Assembly (NCBI GenBank): GCA_031264015.1
Contig: JAISET010000085.1
Span: forward strand, 1-33,744
DNA: 33,744 nt
DNA from: Deltaproteobacteria bacterium
GTDB lineage: Bacteria > Desulfobacterota > Desulfarculia > Adiutricales > Adiutricaceae
Direction of reading: 5' to 3'
The translations under genes and the position numbers were made by a program. Below the pieces are notes generated by a model. It had not been told where the DNA came from. It ran no database searches and was given only the letters and a program-made list of their open reading frames with translations. Shown here one piece after another: positions 16,278 to 24,091 of this stretch (positions within the stretch are counted from its first letter, which is position 1; each line of letters opens with the position of its first letter).

Positions 16278-16395
16278 AAATCAGCCGTGCGCTTTCTGGT
16301 GTTTGTTTTTTCTTGGACCGGCCCGGGGCCCGCGGCCGAAATGTCTGGCCGGCCAAAGCGTCCCGTCGGGCCTAAAACTCGCCGGGCCCGGGGGA

Positions 16396-16761
16396 TCAGC
16401 CCTCCAGGACCTCGTATCTGCCGTCGCCGACGTGCCGGTAATGAAAGCAGGACCTCTTGCCGGTGTGGCAGGCGACGCCGCCCGCCTGGTCGATCTTGAC
16501 CACTATGGCGTCGAGGTCGCAGTCGAGGTAGATCTCCTTGACGATCTGGACGTGGCCGGAGCCGCCGCCCTTGTGCCAGAGCTCCTGCCTGGACCTGCTC
16601 CAATAGTGGACCTGCCCGGTGGCCAGGGTCTTCTCGTAAGACTCTCGGCTCATGTAGGCCAGCATGAGAATCTGTCCGGTCTCGGCGCACTGGGCCACCG
16701 TCGGCACCAGCCCGCCGCCCTTGTCGAAGTCGGGCTCCATATTGTCGATTTTTCCGATCAT
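16396..16761 (-). CDS. hisI: Phosphoribosyl-AMP cyclohydrolase
   Basis: This 121-residue enzyme opens the adenine ring of phosphoribosyl-AMP, the third step of histidine synthesis. Zinc and magnesium ligands are present in LDCDLDAIVV, ACHTGKRSCFHYRHV and the preceding HKGGGSGH. It is the stand-alone form with no HisE domain. GGAG sits about nine bases before the ATG at 16761. A strong promoter lies just upstream, so hisI leads a likely hisI-hisG transcript. The other his genes are not in this window. Confidence 0.95.
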   Translation of the reverse strand: MIGKIDNMEPDFDKGGGLVPTVAQCAETGQILMLAYMSRESYEKTLATGQVHYWSRSRQELWHKGGGSGHVQIVKEIYLDCDLDAIVVKIDQAGGVACHTGKRSCFHYRHVGDGRYEVLEG

Positions 16762-16784
16762 AGAAAGGCTCCCCTGAAAATCAA

Positions 16785-16811
16785 ATCATAATATTATATA
16801 CGCCTTGTCAA
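16785..16811 (-). promoter_or_regulatory. Promoter of hisI-hisG
   Basis: On the minus strand, a consensus TTGACA (16811-16806) is followed 15 bp later by TATGAT (16790-16785), with an alternating TATATAATATTA stretch between. The start of transcription would be only ~15-20 bases before the hisI ATG at 16761, leaving a very short leader and no room for a histidine attenuator. Confidence 0.65.
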
Positions 16812-17066
16812 GGGCGGGCAACATTTTTATTTTTTCCGGGGTCCGGGCCCTCGCCTTTCCCGTCCCCGACGCCCAAAACGAAGCGGGCCCGACGGAAAAG
16901 GCCGCCCGGCCGGTCCGGACGTCGGGCCCGCCTCCGGACGGCCGGAGGGGCTGGCGTCGGGCGCGAAAAACATGCAAATTTCTTTATTTAACGGTTATTT
17001 TCAGGGCGGATTTTCGATTTTTAAAGCTGTTTTGCAATTTTCAAGACCGGTCCCCGGATCGAGGGA

Positions 17067-18947
17067 CTAATTTTCAGCATTGGGCGTTCTTCTGTCAACG
17101 TAAGCCGGGTCGATCATTCTCTGGACGTCGACGCGCTGGAGCTCCACGGACTCGACAAGCGAGTTGCGGAACTCCTCGCGGTTGACGGCCTCCTCGAGCT
17201 TGACCAGGCCGAAGTCGGCCGCGACGGAGGCCGCGAGCCCCGCCAAGGCGCCCGCGGCCAGACCGACGGCGGTCCCGGCCCCGGGCAGCACGGCTGTCCC
17301 GGCCGCGGCGCCGGCCCCGGCCCCGGCCAGGGCGCCGACCCCCTTGGCGGCCGCCTGCTTGAGGACCGCCCGCAGGGCCGTCTTATAGACGATCTTGCCG
17401 ACCGCCCGGGAGACCACCCTGCCCGCGGCCACCCCGGCCGCCAGACCGGCGGCGCCGCCGGCCCCGGCGGTCAGGGCCAGCCTGGTTTTCAAGGCAGTCA
17501 GCCCCGGCGGGTTGACGGCCGCGAAGACATTACCGCTGGCCAGCCGCAGGAGCACCGCGCCGTTGGCGGAGGGGCCCAGGCGGTACTTGTCCATCCAGGA
17601 CTCGAGCTCCAGATCGGCGGCGGCGGCGGCGGCTTGAAATTTTCTCGCGACGAGGCCTATCTTTTCCACGTCGACGTCCCGGGAGAGCTTCTCCTTGAGG
17701 TTGGCCTCCAAAAAGGGCCCCGTCTCGTCGGCCAGCAGGGTCAGAAGCCTGCCGTACTCGCCCCGGAGGCTGTAGTACCAGTCGAGGTAGCCGTCCACGT
17801 TGCCGCGGTAGCCGTCGAAGATCTCGTCCACGGCGACTTTCAGCTCCTCCTCGGTCAGGAGGGCGAGTTTTTCCAGCCGCTCCCGGGTCGTCTTGATTTT
17901 CCCGACGATCTCGGGGCGGAAGAACTCGTCGCCGATGGCCACCATCAGTCGTCCCGCCTCGACCCTGACCCTCCGCGCGGCGAGGGCGGCCTCCCCCTCG
18001 AAGCGGTCCTCGGCCTCGCGGGAGCCTACGTTCCAAAGGGCGAAGGCCAGAAGAAAGGGCACGGCCAGCCGCCCGGCCAGGGCCCAGGGGGACATGCGGC
18101 CCGGATTCTCGGCGCCCGAGGGAGGAGAAAAGCAGCGGCGCAGGTCGGCCCGGGTCAGAAACAGGACCGGGAAGAGGTTGAACAGGCCGAAAAACATGCT
18201 CCAGGCCGAGAACATCAGGAGCCCGAACCAGGCGGCGGGGCCGAGGCCGAAGAACCTCCCGAAAGTGAAGTCCCGAAACCCGCCCAGAAGAACCACCCAG
18301 CCCCCCAGGCACTCCATTATGGCCGAGCCGCAGCCGGCGAAAGGAGCTGTCTGGGCGGCCTGGGCCCCGGCCATGGTGGCGTAGTCGTGGGGCGGGGAGA
18401 AAGCGACCTTCAGCAGGCACCAGATCAAAAGCATGACGAAGGGCCCGGTGAGGCGGGCGGCCCGCAGGCTCCAGGGGGTGACCAGCCAGTCGACGGCCTC
18501 CTTTTTGACTCTTCTTTTAGCCAGCCAATAGACCAGGCAGAAGACCGGCCAGGAAAGCAGGAGCGGGAGCCAGTCGGCGGGCCCCAGGGAGCCGAGGTTG
18601 ACCAGGAGGCACAGGGCCAGGACCAGGGAGGCGGCGAAGGCGAAAAAATTGGACGCGAACCGGCGCCCGAGAAACGAGAGCAGGAGGCTCCCGGGTTTGA
18701 GCCTCAGGGCCAGGCCGGCCGTCCTGACCGCCCCCAGATAAGAAAAGACCAGGGCCATGGGCAGGGCCATCAGGGCCACGACGACCGTCAGCAGGAAAAT
18801 CCCCGCCCCCGAGGCCAGTTCGGTCAGCAAAAACAGCGCCGCCAGCAGCAAAAATCCGCAGGCCCCCCTCTCGACCCCGGTCAGGCCCGGGCCCGCCCCG
18901 CCGCCCGTCGTCGTCCCGCCGCTCTTTCCCGCCGCCTCGTCCGTCAT
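17067..18947 (-). CDS. Polytopic membrane protein with glycine-zipper C-terminus, function unknown
   Basis: This 626-residue protein from ATG 18947 belongs to no family I recognise. The N-terminal half has about eight hydrophobic segments, for example CGFLLLAALFLLTELA, IFLLTVVVALMALPMALVFS and LLMFSAWSMFFGLFNLFPVL. A charged helical domain (about 300-460) with many Glu/Arg/Leu heptads follows, probably soluble. Residues about 500-600 are Gly/Ala-rich with GxxxG spacing (AGAGAGAAAGTAVLPGAGTA), like a glycine zipper or channel-like hairpin. The polypeptide ends in a short polar tail. The ribosome binding site is weak (GGGG). It stands alone between AT-rich or repeat-rich spacers and upstream of hisI on the same strand. 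Confidence 0.7.
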   Translation of the reverse strand: MTDEAAGKSGGTTTGGGAGPGLTGVERGACGFLLLAALFLLTELASGAGIFLLTVVVALMALPMALVFSYLGAVRTAGLALRLKPGSLLLSFLGRRFASNFFAFAASLVLALCLLVNLGSLGPADWLPLLLSWPVFCLVYWLAKRRVKKEAVDWLVTPWSLRAARLTGPFVMLLIWCLLKVAFSPPHDYATMAGAQAAQTAPFAGCGSAIMECLGGWVVLLGGFRDFTFGRFFGLGPAAWFGLLMFSAWSMFFGLFNLFPVLFLTRADLRRCFSPPSGAENPGRMSPWALAGRLAVPFLLAFALWNVGSREAEDRFEGEAALAARRVRVEAGRLMVAIGDEFFRPEIVGKIKTTRERLEKLALLTEEELKVAVDEIFDGYRGNVDGYLDWYYSLRGEYGRLLTLLADETGPFLEANLKEKLSRDVDVEKIGLVARKFQAAAAAADLELESWMDKYRLGPSANGAVLLRLASGNVFAAVNPPGLTALKTRLALTAGAGGAAGLAAGVAAGRVVSRAVGKIVYKTALRAVLKQAAAKGVGALAGAGAGAAAGTAVLPGAGTAVGLAAGALAGLAASVAADFGLVKLEEAVNREEFRNSLVESVELQRVDVQRMIDPAYVDRRTPNAEN

Positions 18948-19459
18948 CGCCCCGCCCCCGCCCCGCGGACCGTCGTCCCGGCCCGCCTGCAAACTATGCC
19001 GACAAACTATGCCCGCAAACCGGGCCGACAAACCAGGCCAAGTTATTCCCGAATCAATCCACAATCAATATTCCAACGTCCCGAAACCAACATCCAGGCG
19101 TTTCTCATCATCCCCAAAGACACGGGCCGGTCCGGGGCCATTATACCACCCCGAGGGAATCCCGCCGGCATGCCGGACAGAGCCGACGGACAAACTCGCC
19201 GCATACCCGTCCGCATGCCCGTCCGCATGCCTGTCCGCATGCCTGTCCGCGGGCCGCGCCATGTCTCATGCACAAACGGCACCAAAAAAAGGGTCTCAAA
19301 GTCCGGCTTATGGGCCTCCCTGACGGAACGGGGAGGCAATCGTACGGGGAAAAAGTGATGTTTTTCAGTATATTTCCTAAATTAAAGTCAAATTAAATAG
19401 ACTCTGCTTTCTATTTGTAATATTTAAGATATTTGTTCCTAAAATTCATTTCAGGGCTC
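18948..19459. other. Divergent intergenic region with repeats and AT-rich island
   Basis: It separates the minus-strand membrane protein from the plus-strand lipoprotein-map genes. It contains near-repeats of ACAAACTATGCC (about 18989-19015), a 12 bp tandem array (19200-19247), and an AT-rich stretch (19355-19455). Frames crossing it on both strands are repeat-driven and unrecognised. Confidence 0.45.
19200..19247. repeat. Four tandem 12 bp repeats
   Basis: CGCATACCCGTC, CGCATGCCCGTC, CGCATGCCTGTC and CGCATGCCTGTC start at 19200, 19212, 19224 and 19236 without gaps. Each of the last three contains GCATGC, a 6 bp palindrome, spaced 12 bp apart. Confidence 0.85.
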
Positions 19460-19488
19460 TTGAAAAATAGGGCGGCCGGAACTATAAT
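19460..19488 (+). promoter_or_regulatory. Promoter of lipoprotein-map operon
   Basis: TTGAAA (19460-19465), a 17 bp spacer and a consensus TATAAT (19483-19488) form one of the best sigma70-like promoters in the window. Transcription would start near 19495, giving a ~120-base leader before the lipoprotein ATG at 19614. Confidence 0.75.
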
Positions 19489-19613
19489 AGCCTGTCGTCT
19501 CGCCGGAGTCGGGCTAGTCTCGTCGTCGCCGCGCCCTCGCCGCTACTTCCGCCGCCCGATCGCCGCGCCCGCTCCCGGCCGGGCCTCATAATTTTCCAGG
19601 TGGTGGTTGGCAG

Positions 19614-20060
19614 ATGAAGAAACATCCGCTTTTGAGACTTTTCCCGCGGCTGGCCGTCCTGGCCGCCCTGGCCCTGACTCTCGCGGGCTGCCCGCAGATG
19701 ATCTCCGTCCCCGGGGCCAGGCAGGCCCCCACCAACGTGGACATCCCCGAGACGGGGCCCGGCAGCCTGCCCGTGGACGTCATGGAGTACTCCTGGGAGT
19801 ACCTCAACGGCAACACCCACGTCAAAATCAGCGGCACGGTGGCCAACAGCTCCCCCGGCCCCATCCAGGGCGTCAACCTCTACGCCACCCTCTACGACCA
19901 GGGCGGGACGGCCATAGCCTACGGGGAGACCTACGTGGCCCCCACCTACCTGGCCCCCGGCGCCCGCGGCACCTTCGAGTTCGTGGCCCTGATCAAAAAG
20001 CCCTCCGGGGTGACCGCCACCCGCCTGGTGACCGTCGCCAGACCCCTGAGCGGATTCTGA
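19614..20060 (+). CDS. Small FxLYD-type lipoprotein
   Basis: This 148-residue lipoprotein has a signal peptide ending in LAGC (Cys26), followed by a single beta-sandwich-like domain. The segment VKISGTVANSSPGPIQGVNL, then YATLYDQGG and LAPGARGTFEFVALIKKP, fits the FxLYD pattern (NxS/xLYDxxG plus a late GxxxxF) seen in small secreted or lipid-anchored bacterial proteins of unknown function. AGGTGGTGG lies upstream of the ATG. It is the first gene behind the 19460 promoter, and map copy 1 starts 14 bases after its stop, so the two are co-transcribed; a functional link is not obvious. Confidence 0.78.
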   Translation: MKKHPLLRLFPRLAVLAALALTLAGCPQMISVPGARQAPTNVDIPETGPGSLPVDVMEYSWEYLNGNTHVKISGTVANSSPGPIQGVNLYATLYDQGGTAIAYGETYVAPTYLAPGARGTFEFVALIKKPSGVTATRLVTVARPLSGF

Positions 20061-20074
20061 GGCGGCCGGGGGCC

Positions 20075-20839
20075 ATGGTCCTCCTGAAAAACACCGTCCA
20101 GATCGAGGGAATCCGCAGGGCGGGCAGGCTGGCCTCCCGCTGCCTGGACATGGTCGCCGGGCGCGTCAGGCCGGGCGTCACCACCGCGAAGCTGGACGGT
20201 CTGGTCGGCCAATTTTTGACCGGGCACGGGGCCAAAAGCGCGACGCTCGGCTACCGGGAGGCCCCCGCGGACGTCCCCTTTCCGGCCAACAGCTGCATCT
20301 CCGTCAACGACGAGGTCGTCCACGGCATCCCGGGGCCCAGGACGCTCAGGGACGGCGACCTGGTCAAAGTCGACGTGACGGTGGTGCTGGACGGCTTCAT
20401 GGGGGACACGGCCAGGACGTTTCTGGTGGGCGCGGTCACCGAGGCCGGCTCGAGTCTGGCCCGGGCCGCCGAAAAATCCCTGGAGCTGGCCATCGGCGTA
20501 GTCAGGGACGGCGTCCGCCTGGGCGACATCGGCCACGCCGTCCAGAGCCACGTGGAGCCCCTGGGCTTCTCGGTGGTCCGCGAGTTCGGCGGGCACGGGG
20601 TGGGGCTGGAGATGCACGAGCCCCCGACGGTGCCGCACCACGGCGTCCCCGGCCGGGGCATGAGGGTCAGAAGCGGCATGGTTTTCACCATCGAGCCCAT
20701 GATCAACCAGGGGGCCCGCGACGTCGAGCTCCTGGACGACGGCTGGACGGTGGTCACGGCCGACGGAAGTCTCTCCGCCCAGTTCGAGCACACCCTGGTG
20801 GCCACCGGGAGCGGGGCCGAGATCCTGACGCTCTCGTAG
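20075..20839 (+). CDS. map: Methionine aminopeptidase type I, copy 1
   Basis: This 254-residue cytoplasmic metalloprotease removes N-terminal methionine from nascent proteins. All ligand positions are present: Asp100 (KVDVT), Asp111 (GDTART), His174 (GHGVG), Glu207 (TIEPM) and Glu238 (QFEHT), plus active-site His83 and His181. It has no zinc-finger extension. It aligns without gaps to the second copy 175 bp downstream, with 167 of 254 residues identical by my count. Differences cluster in the N-terminal 70 residues and around 185-220. It begins at the ATG at 20075 shortly after the lipoprotein stop; a likely terminator follows. Confidence 0.93.
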   Translation: MVLLKNTVQIEGIRRAGRLASRCLDMVAGRVRPGVTTAKLDGLVGQFLTGHGAKSATLGYREAPADVPFPANSCISVNDEVVHGIPGPRTLRDGDLVKVDVTVVLDGFMGDTARTFLVGAVTEAGSSLARAAEKSLELAIGVVRDGVRLGDIGHAVQSHVEPLGFSVVREFGGHGVGLEMHEPPTVPHHGVPGRGMRVRSGMVFTIEPMINQGARDVELLDDGWTVVTADGSLSAQFEHTLVATGSGAEILTLS

Positions 20840-20904
20840 GCGGGCCCGGCGGGAAGCCCCGGAGGCGGGCCTCGGAAGCCTCCCGACCGCGTTTTTTAGC
20901 GGGC

Positions 20905-20947
20905 CCGGGCGCTCGTTTTTTTTTGACGGCGCCCGGCGTCCTTTTTT
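20905..20947 (+). terminator. Probable terminator after map copy 1
   Basis: CCGGGCGC (20905-20912) pairs with GCGCCCGG (20929-20936) around a T-rich loop, and a T6 run follows at 20942-20947 after five bases. The loop is long (16), so efficiency is uncertain. Confidence 0.55.
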
Positions 20948-21013
20948 CCCCCGGCGGACCGCCGGGCCACCCCTGTGACGCCGGCGGCTTCGCCCCGCCG
21001 GGCCGGCCGAGAC

Positions 21014-21778
21014 ATGATCTATATTAAAAACGCCCAACAGATCGAAAAGATTCGCCTGAGCGGCAGACTGGCCTCCCGGACGCTGGACATGATTTCCGAG
21101 CACCTCAAACCCGGCGTCACCACCGGCGAGCTGGACAAGCTGGTCAACAAGTACATCGTCGGGCACGACGCCGTCCCGGCCACCCTGGGCTACAAGGGCC
21201 GCGGCGGGAGCGTCCCCTTCCCGGCCAGCTGCTGCATCTCCATCAACGAGGAGATCGTCCACGGAATCCCCGGCCCCAGGGCCCTGGCCGACGGCGACCT
21301 GGTCAAGATAGACGTCACCACCATCCTGGACGGCTTCTACGGGGACACCGCCCGCACCTTCCTGGTGGGCGACGTGCCCGAGGCGGGCGTCCGCCTGCGC
21401 GAGGCCACCAGAAAGTCCCTGGAGCTGGCCATCGCCGTCGTCAGGCCCGGAACACGTCTGGGCGACATCGGCGCCGCCATCCAGAGACACGTGGAGTCCC
21501 AGGGCTTCTCCGTGGTCCGGGACTTCGTCGGGCACGGCGTGGGCCTGCAGTTTCACGAGGATCCCTCCGTCAACCACTACGGCAGCCCCGGCAAGGGCGT
21601 CAAGGTCAAGAGCGGCATGATCTTCACCATCGAGCCCATGATCAACGAGGGCAGTTATAAAATTAAGCTCCTGGACGACAACTGGACCGCCGTCACCGCC
21701 GACGGCAAGCTCTCGGCCCAGTTCGAGCACACCGTCCTCGTCACCGCCGACGGGGCGGAGATCCTGACCCTGTCCTAG
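21014..21778 (+). CDS. map: Methionine aminopeptidase type I, copy 2
   Basis: This is also 254 residues, with the same ligand positions as copy 1 (Asp100, Asp111, His174, Glu207, Glu238; His83 and His181). The segment FHEDPSVNHYGSPGKG is closer to the family norm (FHEEPxVxHY) than the MHEPPTVPHHGVPG of copy 1, so copy 2 is probably the ancestral or main enzyme. The start is ATG 21014 in GACATGATC, with no strong ribosome binding site seen (CGAGAC). Copy 1 and copy 2 are separated by a probable terminator, which suggests separate regulation, although I see no clear promoter in the 20840-21013 gap. Confidence 0.93.
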   Translation: MIYIKNAQQIEKIRLSGRLASRTLDMISEHLKPGVTTGELDKLVNKYIVGHDAVPATLGYKGRGGSVPFPASCCISINEEIVHGIPGPRALADGDLVKIDVTTILDGFYGDTARTFLVGDVPEAGVRLREATRKSLELAIAVVRPGTRLGDIGAAIQRHVESQGFSVVRDFVGHGVGLQFHEDPSVNHYGSPGKGVKVKSGMIFTIEPMINEGSYKIKLLDDNWTAVTADGKLSAQFEHTVLVTADGAEILTLS

Positions 21779-21802
21779 CTGTCGCGCAGCCCGCCCGGTC
21801 GG

Positions 21803-21834
21803 CTGACTGACTGACTAACTGACTGACTAGCTGA
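21803..21834. repeat. CTGA tetranucleotide run
   Basis: Eight consecutive 4 bp units of CTGA, or CTAA/CTAG variants, lie 24 bases after the map copy 2 stop. The same tetranucleotide occurs in a six-unit run at 11412-11435. Confidence 0.85.
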
Positions 21835-21940
21835 AATGTCGGCCGTCCCGTCTGTTTTTAGTTTTTTTGATTGGTTGATTATTTGAAAAATTAGTATGTT
21901 TGATGTTCGTCAAATTGGTTTTCCTGCTTGCTGGCGTTTC

Positions 21941-22076
21941 GATTTTCTATTTTTCCATTTTTCCATTTTTCCATTTTTCCATTTTTCCATTTTTCCATTT
22001 TTCCATTTTTCCATTTTTCCGATTTTCTGATTTTCTGATTTTCCGATTTGACGATTTGTCGATTTGTCGATTTGTC
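21941..22076. repeat. Exact-register array of seventeen 8 bp units
   Basis: Unit 1 is GATTTTCT (21941). Units 2-10 are nine identical ATTTTTCC (21949-22020). Units 11-17 are GATTTTCT, GATTTTCT, GATTTTCC, GATTTGAC and three GATTTGTC (22021-22076). No base is gained or lost across 136 bp. Because 8 is not a multiple of 3, frames across it repeat every 24 bases (8 residues), which explains open frames on both strands; none has a recognisable domain. Confidence 0.95.
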
Positions 22077-22227
22077 GGCGGTCGGGCAGGCGGGCAGGTA
22101 TTATTTTTCCCGGCACAAAAATTGCTTGGTTGTCCGCGGACAGGTCGGCTTGCCGGCCGTCCCGACGCGCGCCCGTCCGGGCCTTGTCCGCAAAGCTTTT
22201 TATCATGACGCACCCCTGGTTGAAATG

Positions 22228-22255
22228 TTGACTTTCGCCTCCCACAGACTATTTG
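22228..22255 (+). promoter_or_regulatory. Possible promoter of the Sel1-radical SAM-recO-rluB cluster
   Basis: TTGACT (22228-22233), a 16 bp spacer and TATTTG (22250-22255) lie about 80 bases before the Sel1-type gene. The -35 is good and the -10 weak. The rest of 22077-22334 shows no gene. Confidence 0.4.
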
Positions 22256-22334
22256 CCGCCCGCGGCGCCTCTCTGGCGACGGCGCCCCGAGGCGAGCGGA
22301 CGGCCCCGCCCCGGGCCGCCGGCCCCGGTGTCCG

Positions 22335-23015
22335 ATGAGCTCCGACGACCAGCCGCAGTCGGCCCGGAGCCTGTTCGAGACGGGCAAGAGGTTCTATCTG
22401 GCCACCTCGGGCCGCCAGAGGGACCCGGCCATGGCCCTGGACTATCTGGAGCGCTCGGCAGGCCTGGGCTACTCGCCGGCCCAGAGGCTTCTGGGGGTGG
22501 TCTACCTGGAGGGCGAGATGACCCCCAGGAACCTGCCCCTGGCCCTCAAGTGGCTGACGGCGGCGGCCGACCAGGGGGACCAGCTGGCCCGCTTCAACCT
22601 GGCCCAGATGTACGCCCTGGGGCGGGGGGTGGCCAAGGACTGGGGCCGGGCCCACGCCCTCCTGAGCGGGCCGGGCATGGGCGCCGTCCCGGAGGCCCTG
22701 GAGCTGAAAAGACGCCTCAAGGAGGAGCTGGCGCGCCTCTACCCCAACCTCTCGGCGGCCCTGGAGTCCGACGAGCGCGGCTACCGGGCCGGGCTCAGCC
22801 ACCGGCAGAAGCGCTACATCCCCAACTTTCTGGACCCCGGCCGCGGCGGCGACGGCGCCGAGTTCGAGACCTGGCTGGGCCTCAACCTCGGGCGGCTGAC
22901 GGCGGCCCAGGCCCTCGACAAGCTCAGGCTCGACCTGGCCGAGTACTACCGGCGGATGGTCGAGCTCCACCCGGCGGCCGCCCAGGGGGCGCCGGCGCCC
23001 GCCCCGACCACCTGA
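22335..23015 (+). CDS. Sel1-like repeat protein
   Basis: This 226-residue protein without a signal peptide has two to three Sel1-like helical repeats in residues 8-110: ALDYLERSAGLGYSPAQRLL, ALKWLTAAADQGDQLARFNL and AQMYALGRGVAKDWGRAHAL. The rest is helical and charged, ending in an Ala/Pro-rich tail. Sel1 repeats are TPR-like protein-binding scaffolds; no partner is visible. It is the first of four closely spaced genes, five bases before the radical SAM start. No strong ribosome binding site precedes the ATG (CCCCGGTGTCCG). Confidence 0.75.
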   Translation: MSSDDQPQSARSLFETGKRFYLATSGRQRDPAMALDYLERSAGLGYSPAQRLLGVVYLEGEMTPRNLPLALKWLTAAADQGDQLARFNLAQMYALGRGVAKDWGRAHALLSGPGMGAVPEALELKRRLKEELARLYPNLSAALESDERGYRAGLSHRQKRYIPNFLDPGRGGDGAEFETWLGLNLGRLTAAQALDKLRLDLAEYYRRMVELHPAAAQGAPAPAPTT

Positions 23016-23020
23016 GAGCC

Positions 23021-24091
23021 ATGCCCGTCCCCGCCCCCAGCCAGCGGCCCCCCCTCAGGGCCCCCGACGAGATCGGCCTGGAGAAGATCCTCCTTTTCCC
23101 CGAGAAGCTGACCAGTCTCAACAAAAACCGCCTGGGCTGCGACCCCCTCTACCCCGTCTCGGTGGAGCTGAGCCTGACCAGCCGCTGCAACTTGAAATGC
23201 GTCTGGTGCTCGGATCTGAAGTCCCGGGCCCTCTGCCCCGACCGCCTGACCATGCCGGTCCTGGAAAAGCTTTTCTCCGACCTGGCCGCGGGCGGCACCA
23301 GGGGCGTGACCATCGAGGGCGGGGGCGAGCCGACCCTGTGGCCCGGTTTTCGGGAGGCGGCCGAGCTGGCGGTCTCCAAGGGCCTCTCGGTGGGCCTGAT
23401 CACCAACGGGACGGCCCTGTTCGCGGGCGGCCTGGGCCCGGAGTTCTACTCCCTTTTCCAGTGGGTGCGCCTGAGCCTGGACGCCACCGGCGAGGACCAG
23501 TACCGGAGCCTCAAGGGGGCCCGCTGTTTCGAGACCGTCCTCGAAAGCCTGGGGAGGCTGGCCGGGCTCTCCCCGCGCCCCACCCTGGGCGTCGGCTACG
23601 TGCTGACCCGGCGCAACGACGACCCCGCGGCCCTGCGCGAGCTGGCCGTCAGGCTCAGGGACCTGGGCGCCGACTACCTGCACCTGCGGCCCGTGGTCGA
23701 CCACCCGGAGCTGGAGAGCCGCCTGCCCCCGGTCGATCTGGGGTCCGTCGAGACCGGGAGCTTCTCCGTCAACGCGGCCGCCCTGCAGGACAACGTCGGC
23801 TCCGGCAACGACGGGCTGCCCTGCCTGGCCCACAGCCTCTCGGCGGTCATCACGGCCGACGGCTCGGTCTTCCTCTGCGGCAGGCTCAACGACGACCCCG
23901 CCACGGGCTCCATGGGCAGCGTCGTCGACGGGTCGTTCCAAGACGTCTGGCGCGGGGGCGCGAGGCTCGTGCAGACCAGGCTCGCCGCCCGGGGCGAGTA
24001 CTGCCGCGGACACTGCCCCCAGTGCCGCATGACCAAATACAACCGCCTGCTCGCCAGTCTCGAGCGCGTCAGAACCCGCGACTTCATATGA
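23021..24091 (+). CDS. Radical SAM/SPASM-type protein
   Basis: This 356-residue radical SAM enzyme has the iron-sulfur motif CNLKCVWC (Cys56, Cys60, Cys63), the SAM-binding GGGEPTL (100-106), GLITNGT and VRLSLDA. Extra cysteines at 268, 286, 328, 332 and 335 (CLAH, FLCGRL and CRGHCPQC) form a SPASM/twitch-like region that would hold one or more auxiliary clusters, as in peptide-modifying enzymes and anaerobic sulfatase maturases. No precursor peptide or target is apparent next to it, so the substrate is unknown. The stop overlaps the recO start (ATGA). Positioned second in the cluster, it is probably co-translated with recO. Confidence 0.88.
   Translation: MPVPAPSQRPPLRAPDEIGLEKILLFPEKLTSLNKNRLGCDPLYPVSVELSLTSRCNLKCVWCSDLKSRALCPDRLTMPVLEKLFSDLAAGGTRGVTIEGGGEPTLWPGFREAAELAVSKGLSVGLITNGTALFAGGLGPEFYSLFQWVRLSLDATGEDQYRSLKGARCFETVLESLGRLAGLSPRPTLGVGYVLTRRNDDPAALRELAVRLRDLGADYLHLRPVVDHPELESRLPPVDLGSVETGSFSVNAAALQDNVGSGNDGLPCLAHSLSAVITADGSVFLCGRLNDDPATGSMGSVVDGSFQDVWRGGARLVQTRLAARGEYCRGHCPQCRMTKYNRLLASLERVRTRDFI

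Noticed and set aside
21900-22245. Frames on both strands through the 8 bp array (KMEKWKNG or FPFFHFSI repeats)
   Set aside because: The 8 bp unit lacks stops on both strands, so long frames arise automatically; there is no domain outside the repeat.
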